64,000 nucleotides of DNA. Origin: Liolophura sinensis. Taxonomy: Eukaryota; Mollusca; Polyplacophora; Chitonida; Chitonidae. A model generated the notes under the pieces. The model saw only the letters and a list, made by a program, of their open reading frames with translations, made no database searches and was not told where the DNA came from. The stretch is from NCBI RefSeq assembly GCF_032854445.1, contig NC_088298.1:23273295-23337294 (forward strand), written 5' to 3'. The position numbers and the translations under genes were made by a program. Of the stretch, positions 21,401 through 28,830 are shown piece after piece (the first letter of the stretch is position 1; every line of letters begins with the position of its first letter).

Positions 21401-22907
21401 GAAAGTCCACAAAGCAGAAACTTCAAAACAACACGAAACTAAGTGCTTTAGACCAGGTAAACGCCAAATCTTTATCAGACTACCCTATTTAGACCCAGCT
21501 TATGTAAAATTGTCCAGATAATTGAAACCCTTTAATGACCTATACCAGCAGTAGAATTTATCTGTTTTATATACAACATGTGCCATTCGTTCATATTATA
21601 AATTTTAGGACAAGGCGGACGAGGCTCTTCGGAGCAATGTGATCTTCAACGCTGAGTGAGGACAATGCACGGCATCCTCTGCAACACTATGCTTGATACG
21701 TATTCAGTATTACACACGCATTGCTTATTGTCGTATTCAGTATTACACACGTATTGCATATTGTCGTATTCTGTATTACACACGTATTGCATATTGTCGT
21801 ATTCTGTATTACACACTTATTGCATATTGTCGTATTCTGTATTACACACGTATTGCATATTGTCGTATTCTGTATTACACACCTAATACATATTGTCGTA
21901 TTCAGCATTACACACCTATTGCATGTTGTCGTATTCAGTATTACACACGTATTGCATATTGTCGTATTCTGTATTACATACCTACTGTATATTGTCGTAT
22001 TCTGTATTACACACGTATTGCATATTGTCGTATTCTGTATTACACACGTATTGCATATTGTCGTATTCTGTATTACACACGTATTGCATATTGTCGTATT
22101 CTGTATTACACACCTATTGTATATTGTCGTATTCTGTATTACACACCTATTGCATATGGTCGTATTCAGTATTACACACCTATTGCATATTGTCCATGTT
22201 CATTATATGTTATTGTGCATAGCTTTGAACAGAATTCACTTGTGTATACATATGAAGGTCTGTCCATGATAACTCTTGTGTGTGCGGAAAACGCCATTAC
22301 AAATCAACAACCCCCCACCCCCACCGTATAACTCTTGAGTGTATCTTATCTAATAATGGAGCAGTTGAATCACACCATATATAGATTGGTTCAACTCGTC
22401 TTGTGTTTATTGGTTTTAGTAAAACGTCTACAGACCCGAATATATAGCAAAATGGTGTTGTTATAAATGAGTTGATGAAATTGTTTTAAACCGCCGTCGT
22501 ATATACACTCAAGAAATTAATCTGTTAAATTTAACACAAAATATGTTGTCTGAGTGATGATAGAATGTATTCTGTTATTCTAACACAGTATTGTGTCACG
22601 TTCAACATAATATCCAGTTAGTCTAGTAGAATGGTTATGTTGAAATAACAGAATATGTGTGTTATATTTAACAGAATAATCTGCTGTAATAACAGAATAC
22701 ATTCTAGCATCACTCATCACTTTCTGTTAAATTTAACAGACTAATTTTTTTAGTGTAAGTGATATACACTTGTTTAAATCTGAACATTAGCCTTGTAAAA
22801 TATTTTCAGAATTTAGAAATGAAAATGGTCAGACATATAAGATCAAGAAGCTTACCAGAAAACTCGACAAGGCTTAGCAAGCCGAAGAGCACGATTGCAA
22901 TCTTCAT
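265..22907 (-). CDS. Secreted VWD-C8-TIL-EGF multidomain protein, copy L (17 exons, 3' end outside window)
   Basis: A spliced model assembled by eye. Exons in transcription order: 22856-22907, 20989-21051, 20545-20619, 18311-18555, 17237-17550, 13701-13990, 12738-12937, 11215-11416, 10452-10696, 9580-9890, 8443-8738, 7359-7561, 5115-5316, 3018-3262, 2320-2636, 1272-1564, 265-467. All junctions are GT/AG and the phases join without a stop, giving 1252 residues so far. Domain order: signal peptide (1-17), linker (18-63), VWD1 (64-250), C8 (250-347), TIL (347-413), EGF-like E module (414-481), VWD2 (481-666), C8, TIL, E module (833-899), VWD3 (900-1087), C8 (1087-1185), TIL (1185-1252). The family (FCGBP, zonadhesin, tectorin and mucin-like proteins) is extracellular and disulfide-rich. 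By analogy with the right-hand copy, an E module and a VWA domain should follow beyond position 1. The function is inferred only as extracellular matrix, mucus or adhesive. No disabling mutation is visible. Confidence 0.9.
487..616. mobile_element. MITE family C next to a splice acceptor
   Basis: A 130-bp foldback element with ends GGGCCCCGTTTCATAAAGCG and the complement of CGTTTTGTGAAACGGGTCCC. It ends 19 bp before the TIL-3 exon of copy L on the gene strand. Confidence 0.7.
896..1131 (-). mobile_element. tRNA-headed SINE in copy L intron
   Basis: Reverse orientation: the tail side is at 896-960 with an A/T-rich degenerate run, and the head (GGCGCGCTAATCCCCTCGGC) is near 1100-1130. It lies between the C8-3 and TIL-3 exons. 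Confidence 0.8.
1272..1564 (-). CDS. Copy L exon 16: C8 domain 3
   Basis: A 293-nt exon with DYCGYI, FKECIQSGMI, SCRKDLCAYK, VVCKAMTSFA and FCR, in frame from the VWD3 exon. Its polypyrimidine tract (AATTCTCTTCTGTCTTTACAG) is preceded directly by a MITE. Confidence 0.9.
1586..1881. mobile_element. MITE family B copy next to a splice acceptor
   Basis: Left end CAATAGGGAAGTAACGAGTT, right end GACTCGAAATTCCCCTATT. On the gene strand its end lies 21 bp before the C8-3 exon of copy L. Confidence 0.65.
2320..2636 (-). CDS. Copy L exon 15: VWD3, second half
   Basis: Encodes IDREEKFLPFSMKGGKLRV, DTECGISLSFDG and GICGDCDGEKNDW, then an acidic tail with VEEDYYPSDEK. It is 317 nt and ends in phase 2. 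Of the three VWDs this has the most altered calcium-site pattern (CDGEKNDW). Confidence 0.93.
3018..3262 (-). CDS. Copy L exon 14: VWD3, first half
   Basis: Encodes CRCSATGDPHYKTYDG, FQGTCRYTL and VEVKNENRHG. It carries GDPH and is 245 nt long. The donor is GTGAG. Confidence 0.93.
3860..4800. repeat. 15-bp minisatellite in copy L intron 13
   Basis: More than 60 imperfect units such as CACGGCAACAACCTG and CATGTCAGCAGCCTG. The period is a multiple of three and stop codons are rare, so long frames on both strands are artefacts. The same array type occupies the same intron of copy R. Confidence 0.92.
5115..5316 (-). CDS. Copy L exon 13: E module 2 (EGF-like)
   Basis: Too short to stand out as an open frame, but it reads IGAGFRSKDCSTVFSCK then CHKYATCGVKDGEMRCVCKE and GYAGDGVYSCI after splicing. 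Acceptor CTTCTTCAG, donor GTGAGTC, 202 nt, as in E module 1. Confidence 0.88.
5740..7140. repeat. 44-bp minisatellite in copy L intron 12
   Basis: About 32 units with a core CAGGTATCCTGACTGAAGGA and CCCCACCACCGCACCTTGC. Unit boundaries at 6377 and 6421 give the 44-bp period. No counterpart is seen in copy R (44636-45223). Confidence 0.92.
7359..7561 (-). CDS. Copy L exon 12: TIL domain 2
   Basis: Encodes PLPCGPNEVY, ETCNGRITGAACNG, EGCQCKPGFV and KCGCKDNQGNYYP. The acceptor is TGATTACAG|CCTTACC; upstream intron repeats resemble this junction. Confidence 0.92.
7590..8089. repeat. Short AT-rich minisatellite in copy L intron 11
   Basis: Imperfect units of about 30-36 bp with GTGGTAAAATAATGTGCAAT and TTCATACAGAT, interrupted by SINEs. 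In gene orientation they read TTACCACATCTGTATG, like the short array in copy R (44285-44425). Confidence 0.7.
7740..7895 (-). mobile_element. SINE fragment
   Basis: The 3' half of the main SINE family (TTACACCGTACTGAAGAATA, GGGAGGAAACCGGGCAGAGC) in reverse orientation, inserted in a minisatellite in the C8-2/TIL-2 intron of copy L. Confidence 0.75.
8090..8361 (+). mobile_element. tRNA-headed SINE, full length
   Basis: Has a tRNA-like head with A box (GTGGCTCAGTCGGTTAGCGC) and B box (GAGTTCAAGTCCAGC), a conserved body and a tail with GTACGGCGTAAAACACCAATC. It is flanked by GCAATTAATAC at 8079-8089 and 8362-8372. That sequence also belongs to the surrounding minisatellite, so the target duplication is less certain. 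Confidence 0.85.
8443..8738 (-). CDS. Copy L exon 11: C8 domain 2
   Basis: A 296-nt exon that begins GCTPPIDPPKECPAALAQAI and has a C8 pattern with MCGMI, FRECI, SCRSDICQYD and ELVCDSL. It ends DMC in phase 1. Confidence 0.9.
9110..9405. repeat. TTTCTTGTAAGTTGC-type minisatellite in copy L intron 10
   Basis: Tandem variants of GTAAGTTGCTTTCTT and GTGAAAGAGAAGTAA. A short remnant of the same unit lies in the matching intron of copy R at 43489-43530. Confidence 0.85.
9580..9890 (-). CDS. Copy L exon 10: VWD2, second half
   Basis: Starts INGRTKYLPIELAGGKMRV and contains DTDCGITVMFDGYG and GICGNCNGRQDDF. The donor is GTATGG rather than GTAAG or GTGAG, and the paralogous exon also uses GTATG. 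Confidence 0.93.
10452..10696 (-). CDS. Copy L exon 9: VWD2, first half
   Basis: Encodes CTCTGSGDPHYYLFDG and later FMGVCMYTL and VEVKNERRGW. It carries GDPH and the usual 245-nt length. Confidence 0.95.
11215..11416 (-). CDS. Copy L exon 8: E module 1 (EGF-like)
   Basis: Starts MGSEKRTENCGEVFQCK and ends in an EGF-like pattern CHKDATCGVQNGEHTCVCKQ followed by GYAGDG. The donor is GTGAAC, after a phase-1 G. The inverted copy in gene R has the same donor. Confidence 0.88.
11505..11738 (+). mobile_element. tRNA-headed SINE in copy L intron 8
   Basis: Head GGCCTCCGTGGCTCAGTTG, B-box-like GAGTTCAAGTCCAGC and tail ACACCAATCAAATAAATAAA. Antisense to the gene. Confidence 0.83.
11826..12055 (+). 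mobile_element. Dispersed repeat family 2 (SINE-like)
   Basis: Shares GTGTCAGTATAATGTGTCTG, CTGATGTCTTTGACTTGAT and the tail AGTACGACGTTAAACCCCAA with 24325-24535. Fragments recur at 50487-50650 and, in reverse, at 55500-55600. No coding capacity. Confidence 0.65.
12738..12937 (-). CDS. Copy L exon 7: TIL domain 1
   Basis: Starts PMTCGANEEY and contains a trypsin-inhibitor-like cysteine-rich run with EGCVCKSGFV, NACVKKSECGC and NNGDYYP. The exon ends in phase 0. Confidence 0.9.
13200..13577 (+). mobile_element. SINE plus adjacent SINE 3' fragment
   Basis: A nearly full SINE lies at 13200-13418, lacking the B-box segment. A second 3' fragment lies at 13481-13577. Both end in CAAATAAATAAAT-type tails. 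Confidence 0.75.
13701..13990 (-). CDS. Copy L exon 6: C8 domain 1
   Basis: A 290-nt exon with a C8-type cysteine pattern: YCGLL, SFADCI, SCKMDLCANY, TICESL, ANKGI and DWRQPTFC. The exon phases (2 at entry, 1 at exit) are the same in all three C8 exons. Confidence 0.9.
14215..15620. repeat. 21-bp minisatellite in copy L intron 5
   Basis: More than 60 units of GGCTGGGTTGAGATTGGATTT with GATCAGGCTTGG variants. The matching intron of copy R holds about 240 bp of the same repeat (38950-39190). Confidence 0.92.
15950..17236. repeat. 36-38-bp minisatellite adjoining the VWD1 splice donor, copy L
   Basis: Near the donor (17237) the units read, in gene orientation, TTTTCCAGTAAGTTGATACA. Farther away they diverge and then become a homogeneous 38-bp form (CCTAATGGAAAAACAATATC). 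A SINE fragment at 16833-16957 (minus) is inserted within it. Confidence 0.9.
16833..16957 (-). mobile_element. SINE 3' fragment inside the 36-bp array
   Basis: Reverse-oriented SINE tail with an unusual GATTGCTATTCAAATAAGAA stretch. That oddity is shared only with the SINE at 25951-26085, which links the two loci. Confidence 0.8.
17237..17550 (-). CDS. Copy L exon 5: VWD1, second half
   Basis: Encodes the second half of VWD1 with VCGAEIMFDG and GICGSCNGNSKDDF. The latter is the CGxC pair plus the acidic calcium-site pattern of VWD domains. The exon ends CCACATTTCCA|GTAAGTTG in phase 2. A 36-bp minisatellite starts at this donor. Confidence 0.95.
17660..18092. repeat. 48-bp minisatellite in copy L intron 4
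   Basis: Nine units of about 48 bp with GTAAAACCAGAGAAGCGACA and GTGTGATAGAAGTACAGT. The period is a multiple of three and open in several frames, hence spurious peptides. It is absent from copy R intron 4. Confidence 0.92.
18311..18555 (-). CDS. Copy L exon 4: VWD1, first half
   Basis: Begins CVCSGSGDPHYKTFDG, the canonical VWD opening with a GDPH motif. It continues through FMGICKYTL and VEVKNE to GRRVF at a phase-0 donor. The exon is 245 nt, the length shared by every first-half VWD exon in this window. Confidence 0.95.
18700..20251 (+). mobile_element. Tc1-like DNA transposon, inactive
   Basis: Terminal inverted repeats at 18700-18727 and 20224-20251 (AACTACCAGGCAAAAGAAAG and its complement) match over 28 bp. 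TA dinucleotides directly outside (18698-18699, 20252-20253) are the expected target duplication. The element is 1552 bp, lies in copy L intron 3, antisense to the gene, and carries one decayed transposase. Copy R has no counterpart. Confidence 0.93.
18975..19985 (+). pseudogene. Tc1-family transposase, disabled
   Basis: Starts MPRLTQAQRHQAIGMS with a helix-turn-helix (HIARMFNCSQTTIRRLL) and a GRPR motif (RPRSGRPRV). The first catalytic Asp is in LFTDESRF and the second in QHDNARPHT. Two consecutive in-frame stops (TAA TGA, 19653-19658) interrupt the frame just before QPKGSILQHDN. The residue at the DD34E glutamate position, 35 after the second Asp, is His (NPIHHLW where NPIEHLW is usual). 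No indel is seen, so the decay is by substitution. Confidence 0.9.
20545..20619 (-). CDS. Copy L exon 3: Asn-rich linker
   Basis: A 75-nt exon (acceptor AATATAG, donor GTAAG) encoding a VCNGNNNNKVNSNPSSG-type linker ahead of VWD1. It has no domain of its own. The copy R exon has the same length and pattern. Confidence 0.8.
20989..21051 (-). CDS. Copy L exon 2: N-terminal linker
   Basis: A 63-nt exon with acceptor CTTCCAG and donor GTAAG. It encodes AFFFYFGRSKTKTPQPKCRT. Both ends match copy R, but the middle is basic here and proline-rich in copy R, so this is the most diverged coding piece of the pair. Confidence 0.8.
21700..22195. repeat. 33-bp minisatellite in copy L intron 1
   Basis: About 15 units of TATTACACACGTATTGCATA and TTGTCGTATTCTG. 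Very homogeneous in the middle. There is no counterpart in copy R intron 1. Confidence 0.92.
22504..22757. mobile_element. MITE family A, intact copy
   Basis: A 254-bp foldback element. The ends (TACACTCAAGAAATTAATCT and the complement of ACTAATTTTTTTAGTGTA) and inner arms (TGAGTGATGATAGAATGTAT versus ATACATTCTAGCATCACTCA) are inverted repeats. It lies in copy L intron 1. No coding capacity. Confidence 0.8.
22856..22907 (-). CDS. Copy L exon 1: start codon and signal peptide
   Basis: The ATG is at 22905-22907. It encodes MKIAIVLFGLLSLVEFS, a short basic start followed by a hydrophobic core, typical of a secretion signal. The exon is 52 nt long and ends in phase 1 before GTAAG. The same start with near-identical residues occurs in copy R. 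Confidence 0.9.
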
Positions 22908-22942
22908 AATGGCGAATGACAAATTAGACAAATTCGAAGTGA

Positions 22943-22992
22943 TTTATATAGGCCTGCGTTTTAGTCGAAAAGAATTTGTAACAGCTTTGATT
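22943..22992 (-). promoter_or_regulatory. Core promoter of copy L with TATA box
   Basis: On the minus strand TATATAAA lies at 22950-22943, 36-43 nt upstream of the ATG, which implies a very short 5' UTR if it is used. About 85 bp upstream of the ATG, including AATCAAAGCTGTT and TTCGAATTTGTC, align with the same region of copy R. Similarity fades beyond that. Confidence 0.6.
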
Positions 22993-23825
22993 CTTTAATG
23001 TATATTATTGATGCAAAGTTTCACAACGTTGTTCTCTAGGGCCATCGGGTGCCATGTACCATGGTGTGAATTTGCCGTTGTGGAAAATGTAACGGTGAAA
23101 CATGATTATGCCTGCATTTCAACGCATACATGTACCAGCTGTGGCAACAAATACACGGTGATCTATCAAATCCTCTATATACGCTGCATTGTTAAACTCA
23201 CACTCTGTCCGTGTTATATGCTTAAATCAGTAAGCAATATTTAATTATATTTGTCACAGCAAATATTTACTTTTAAATTGTACTTACTTCATTTGAACTA
23301 TCTAATTTTTTTCTAATTTCTCAACGATCAAAGACCATCCTTTCAAGTGTTTCAGTAAGCAGTTAGTTTATTCTTTAGAAAGCGATGTAAATTTATTCAT
23401 TCATAAACTTAGTAGACCTTCTGCTAACTGGTTGTTTTCGGGTTAGGTGACAACAGCGTGATGTCACACTTCACAATAACGTTCTCGCTTTACGGCACAG
23501 GCGGGCTCCTTGCCTGTCAGTGATCGTGTTTAGATGAATTAACCGCTAAAACATCATTATTCTTGCACCAACGCCTACACAAGATCACAGTTTATGAAGA
23601 GTATCAATCTAATCCCGCTCGATTGGTTATCTATACTCTATATATACCACCCGATGTTAAAATTACTAGATTGGCTCCACCGTGCCATAAAGCGACGACG
23701 CCATGTCACAAAGGGACGTCACTCTGTTGTTGTAAAGCCGTATTCCCATTCCCATCAGCAGAAATTTACTGTTCATTTACCTATTTAATTGCTTTTTAAT
23801 TTGCAGCTACTTCACCTCGGGATTG
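22993..23825. other. Spacer upstream of copy L, nothing recognised
   Basis: AT-rich unique-looking sequence beyond the conserved 85-bp promoter block. No gene, repeat family or clear regulatory motif found. Confidence 0.4.
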
Positions 23826-24046
23826 GGGTGGGCTCCGAGGTCTACTGGTTAGCGTGCTAGAGCAGCACAATAACACCGAAGTCTCTCATCAATGCCATCG
23901 GTGTGAGTTCGAATCCAGCTCATGCTGGCTTCCGCTCCGGTTGCAGATGAGAAGGTCTGCCAGAAACCTGCAGATGTCCGGTTTCCTATAAACAATAACG
24001 CTGCCCACCGCCGAGTTTGGCGCAAAGTTCCAATCAAGTAAATTAT
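23826..24046 (+). mobile_element. Diverged tRNA-headed SINE
   Basis: Head GGTCTACTGGTTAGCGTGC and B box GAGTTCGAATCCAGC, closer to a genuine tRNA B box than other copies here. The body is diverged and the tail is CCAATCAAGTAAATT. Confidence 0.75.
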
Positions 24047-24324
24047 TAAATAATTTTAATGACATCGCAGATCGTAAACCTCGGCACTTTGAAAGGCACC
24101 TTAAAGTCGCAGCCGAAGCAGCGACAACTGGATTCTAGCACGTAGCCTCATACGTGAAGGGACTGACAGTAGGAGTTAGTCAATGCTTTGAATATCTGAG
24201 CCATCACCGATTTACACTGACTCAAAATCGGGAAATCTGGAATCAAACCCGGATCGGGTCATACAAAAGGCTTCAATAATGCTACTCGTTGCTGCCTCGT
24301 TAAAACAAAGGTTAAAGCAAGGAA

Positions 24325-24535
24325 CACAGACTGGCTGGCCCTTTTTCAGTATAATGTGACTGAGTGTGAGTGTCATGTCTGGTGTCTTCGGCATGATGTT
24401 TCAGTGGCGGCGGCACTTTGGCGACATGGACTCTGTCGCAAGAAGATACAGCATATGTACACAAACCTAATGACTCCTCGTCGTCAAAAATTGTGAAGTA
24501 CGACGTTAAACCCCAAGGATTCATACATACAACCA
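24325..24535 (+). mobile_element. Dispersed repeat family 2 (SINE-like), second copy
   Basis: Same body and tail as the copy at 11826 (TCATGTCTGGTGTCTTCGGC, AAGTACGACGTTAAACCCCA), ending in CATACATAC. Confidence 0.65.
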
Positions 24536-24828
24536 CAGGAGTCGACCATTTTCTAGCCGTCAAGATGAGTGCCTTATAATGACAAGAGCACACAAGGTGT
24601 CGGTTCAAGTCCAGCCCAGAACAAAATTTAAACTTTCCTATGCCCACACTGTTCGGGGGGGAGGGGCCCTTGATGACCAGAGACACCTTTTAGTTAGAAC
24701 TTATAACTCCAATCTAGAATTAGTCACTTTGTCCTAGTTTAAACTTGTAACTTAATTCTAACTGAAGGTCTCCGACAAATGGTCGACGTCCTCGTGTGGC
24801 CGTCTGCGCAGTATAACCTTCCTTGATT

Positions 24829-24973
24829 AATTTATTTATTTATTTATTTGGTTGGTGTTTTACGCCGTATATAAGAATATTTCACTTATACGACGTCGGC
24901 TAGCATTATTTTGGGAGGAAACCGGGGGGGAAACCCACGACCATCCGCAGGTTGCTAACAGAGCCCGGATGAA
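24829..24973 (-). mobile_element. SINE 3' fragment
   Basis: Reverse-oriented tail and body (TTTATTTATTTATTTGGTTG, TTTTACGCCGTATATAAGAA), truncated before the head. Confidence 0.75.
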
Positions 24974-25535
24974 ACCCAACCTGGGAAAAACTTCGTCAAT
25001 AATATAAAGGTATAAGCCAGAGAGAACACGAGAATGAAGTACATGTATATACCAGTAGCAGATGAAGGGCTTTTTGAAACATCAGGTTCTATGATAGGCT
25101 GTAACCACCCAGTGGGTTTCAGTGACCACCCATCCATATTTTGTGCTTGAAATAGCTCGTTTTTGAGGTCCATTCGGCGAAATCATTCCTCAATCCAGGT
25201 GCACATGCACCCTGAATGCTACAATCTAACTGTATGTGTATGTTAAGTGGCGGAACACAGGATGTGATGTCACGGGGGCCAATATGGTCAGAGTGAGTTA
25301 GTGTTTGGGGGTGAACGCCATTTCATTTATAACTCATATTCTTTTCACTTATATGACGACGAAGTAGTACTCAGAAAAACAAAAAATCGAACTATTTTTT
25401 TGGACAGTGTTTTAATAATCTTTCATCTGACAAATACTTCACTTTAGTGATTTCTTTTGTTCGGTACGTTTACGTGTAGGTCCCAGACAATTACCCATAA
25501 AACGTTATTGATTTCATGTTGCCCTAAAGTACTCT

Positions 25536-25705
25536 AGCTCATGCTGGCTTCCTCGGCGGCCGTATGTCGGAAAGTGTGTCAGAAACGTGCTAATGGTCGT
25601 GGGTTTTCTCCAGGCTCTGCCGGTTTCGTAGTTCCCACCATAATGCTGACCGCCATTGTATAAATGAAATATTCTTGAGTACGGCGTAAAACACCGGTGA
25701 GATAA
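25536..25705 (+). mobile_element. SINE 3' fragment
   Basis: Begins at AGCTCATGCTGGCTTCCTCG and runs to GTACGGCGTAAAACACCGGT. The head is missing. Confidence 0.72.
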
Positions 25706-25950
25706 ATCTGATCAGAATCTTTCATGAGAAAGTTTACCGACCTTTTTACTCCGATGGATTTTTTGTGGTTGACTTTTAATCACAGCGGCACGGACATGAA
25801 ACTTATGAGTCTCACTACCGTTCAGAAAGAAAAACAAGTAAACATGAAAGATAATCCTTTAATTTTAACACCATGTCTGTTGTCAGAATGATGCGAGGAT
25901 GTATTTTGCTATTATGACACAATGTTGTGTCATATTAGTATTCAACATAA

Positions 25951-26961
25951 ACCAGCAACCTGCGGATGGTCGTGGGTTTCCGCCAGGCTCTGCCCGCTTC
26001 CTCCCACCCGTGCTGGCCCCGTCATATAAGTGAAATATTCTTGAAATATTCTTATTTGAATAGCAATCAAATAAATAAATAAATAAATTATTCTAAGGCT
26101 ACTTTTCCATCAAGTCGATATAATCAGTCTGAGGGCACTTTTGTGCAATCATTCTGAGGATACTTTTACATTATGTACTATGATTTGTAGTATATTTTTC
26201 CATTAGGTTTATACAATGGCTCTGAGGAGACTTTTGTACTAGGCTGATACAATAATTCTGAGACATTGTTTTTCCATTAGGATGGTGCAATAATTCTGAG
26301 ATATTGTTTTTCCATTAGGATGGTACAATAATTCTCAGGTATTGTTTTTCCATTAGGATGGTGCAATAATTCTGAGATATTGTTTTTCCATTAGGATGGT
26401 ACAATAATTCTGAGATATTGTTTTTCCATTAGGATGGTACAATAATTCTGAGATATTGTTTTTCCATTAGGATGGTACAATAATTCTGAGATATTGTTTT
26501 TCCATTAGGATGGTACAATAATTCTGAGGATATTTTTTCATGAGGCTGATACAATGACTCTGAGGACACTTTTGCACGAGGCTGATACAATAATTCTGAG
26601 ATATTGTTTTTCCATTAGGATGGTACAATAATTCTGAGGATATTTTTCTATTAGGCTGATACAATATTTCTGAAATATTGTTTTTCCATTAGGATGGTAC
26701 AATAATTCTGAGGATATTTTTCTATTAGGCTGATACAATATTTCTGAAATATTGTTTTTCCATTAGGATGGTACAATAATTCTGAGGATATTTTTCTATT
26801 AGGCTGATACAATGCTTCTGAGATATTGTTTTTCCATTAGGATGGTACAATAATTCTGAGGATATTTTTCCATTAGGATGGTACAATATTTATGAAATAT
26901 TGTTTTTCCATTAGGATGGTACCATAGGCATGAAACACCAATCAAATAAATAAATAAATAA
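25951..26961 (+). mobile_element. Retroposed SINE plus 36-38-bp array unit
   Basis: A 5'-truncated SINE (25951-26085), then about 840 bp of the copy L intron-5 array in inverted orientation, then a SINE-type tail ending AATAAATAAATAAATA. Near-identical 12-bp repeats flank it: TATTCAACATAA (25939-25950) and TATTCAATATAA (26962-26973). The pre-insertion sequence is visible in the intact MITE at 22504. Confidence 0.75.
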
Positions 26962-27088
26962 TATTCAATATAATATTTTTACTGGTCTAAAACAGAGTTT
27001 ATGATGATGTAATAAAATAAGTGTGTTAAATTTAACAGAATAACCTGGTGCCATAACAGACTATAGTCTAGCATCGTTCAGACAACAG

Positions 27089-27313
27089 CGGGCCTCCGTG
27101 GCCGAGATGGTTAGCCTGCTAAAGTGGCACAATGACCCCAGAAGCCTCTCACCAATGCGGTTGCTGTGAGTTCACGTCCAGCTCATGCTGGCTTCCATTC
27201 CGGCCCCACGTGGGAACGTGTGTGGATGGTCGTGATGTCTTGGCTCTCACCGTTCACGTCCAGCCGTTCTTGAGTACGGCGTAAAAACACCAATCAAGTA
27301 TATCAGTCAAATG
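27089..27313 (+). mobile_element. tRNA-headed SINE inserted in a MITE
   Basis: Flanked by CAGACAACAG at 27079-27088 and 27314-27323. The intact MITE copies carry this sequence once at the same place, so the insertion site is resolved to the base. Confidence 0.88.
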
Positions 27314-27350
27314 CAGACAACAGACTGACTTAAATCTAACAGACTATTTT

Positions 27351-28817
27351 TGAGAGCAGGTAATATATTTCCGGGAAAAATGCAGGGAAAATATTGGCAA
27401 TCTAATATATCGAAAACATCATTTGTCTGTATCTATGTGTGGATTTGTACCTCAGACATAGTAGACATATAGAAATTGACAACCTGGTCACCATGGCAAC
27501 CGCGGAAATAGACAAATCAAAGGTGAGGTTCGTCCCGCCGTATCCTCCATATTTATGAATCCACTAAAAATGGAAACTGCATATGCAAAAGAATTGGAGC
27601 TGTGGCCAGATCACAACTCACTATCTGTCTATACAGTAGATATCTCAAATATGGCAATCTGGTTACCATGGCAACCGCGCATCACCTCTTGATCTATGTA
27701 CCCAACAAATGTAACGAACCCTTACATGGTGTTTTCTTGCAGAATTTACACATACCATGACGAGTTATTAATAATAGACGACAACATGTGCTCTCAAGTA
27801 CCCACTAAGTGTTATTAGCATACCTTAACAATTATCGATTTTAACTCATAATAAAACTTATTTAATACAAGTTGACATATATTTACACACACAAAGTATT
27901 TTTCCAAAGAAATGAAAATAACCACCAAAATTCGAAGTGTTTCTCAAAGTGCGACCTGTTTTCCACAGTGTATTTCAAGTGGAACCTCAGTGCTGGACGT
28001 TCCAAACTGCAATTACAGGTTTTTATGCTCCCTGAATCGATTCCAATCGTTTAAAACGTCGAAAACGGAAGAAAAACGGTAGAAGTTTGTGATCAAACAT
28101 AAAAAATCTGCCCCACTACGATCGAGCCACCACTGACCTTGTGACATCACGGCGGTACATTCCCTGCTGGCATCTGAGGGTTCTCTACGTGTACAACACA
28201 GACGGCAGGAGACAATCGCTATACTTTTAAGGCCGCCAGCCTTTGCACAGCAACGGCCATCAGGCTACAGGGCGGCCCACCAGCTCAGTTCACACCTCGA
28301 CGACAGGCCGCTGTGCGCACGTGGTGCACCACAGCATGCCCTGCCTTGAAGCCCGTAAAGGGAACACAGACAAAATTTTAACTGGCATTTCTAAGTGTTA
28401 GCAATCGATGATTTCCATTCAGTATAATTCAAGCTTTATTTAGTTTTTGCCCGTGATACTTTTTTAAAACATAAAAGGTTACCTCGATTGTCACTGTCAC
28501 CGGTGTTGAGCGACAGACTGTTCTCGTCAATGCAACTCACAGTCAGCTGGTCCGACTGCAAGGATCATCGTGTCGCAGCCGGTAGGCCTATCGCTTGTCT
28601 TAATAAAATATTATAACCTGTGGCCTGCAAAACCGCATCATATTCTCTGTGGGGATTACCACAATTTCACTGAATGTCCAATCGGTGTCAGACAAACCAG
28701 ATTAAGAGGTTTACAGGTAGGGGTACTTATAGATTTAGTCCTACGATAGCTTCAGCCAAAGCACACAGTGGGTAGGCCTAAGGCATAGATTCAGTGGTCA
28801 CCAGTTAGAAAGATACT
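27351..28817. other. Spacer without a gene
   Basis: Holds the two X-box-like motifs. A more GC-rich stretch lies at about 28140-28380 with no convincing open frame or RNA structure that I could identify. Confidence 0.35.
27487..27675. promoter_or_regulatory. Two X-box-like motifs in the spacer
   Basis: GTCACCATGGCAAC (27487-27500) and GTTACCATGGCAAC (27662-27675) both fit the RFX X-box pattern GTNRCC-N(0-3)-RGYAAC. They sit in a loosely repeated context about 175 bp apart. A third match lies at 203-216. Function is not shown. Confidence 0.35.
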
Positions 28818-28830
28818 TCATTTCTCACCC

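Larger units (their letters stand above)
25852..27350. mobile_element. MITE family A copy split by two insertions
   Basis: The left arm (25852-25950) and right arm (26962-27078, 27324-27350) match family A. A 1 kb array-SINE unit (25951-26961) and a SINE (27089-27313) interrupt it. Each has its own flanking duplication. Confidence 0.75.

Noticed and set aside
21656-22331. Repetitive frames of 70-210 codons
   Set aside because: A 33-bp minisatellite in intron 1 of copy L.
15950-26930. CRISPR-like regular repeats
   Set aside because: Repeats are contiguous with no unique spacers, and the sequence is a eukaryotic intron-containing genome.
28140-28380. Relatively GC-rich patch that might be an exon or noncoding RNA
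   Set aside because: No frame with recognisable protein features and no structure I could support. Left as unassigned spacer.
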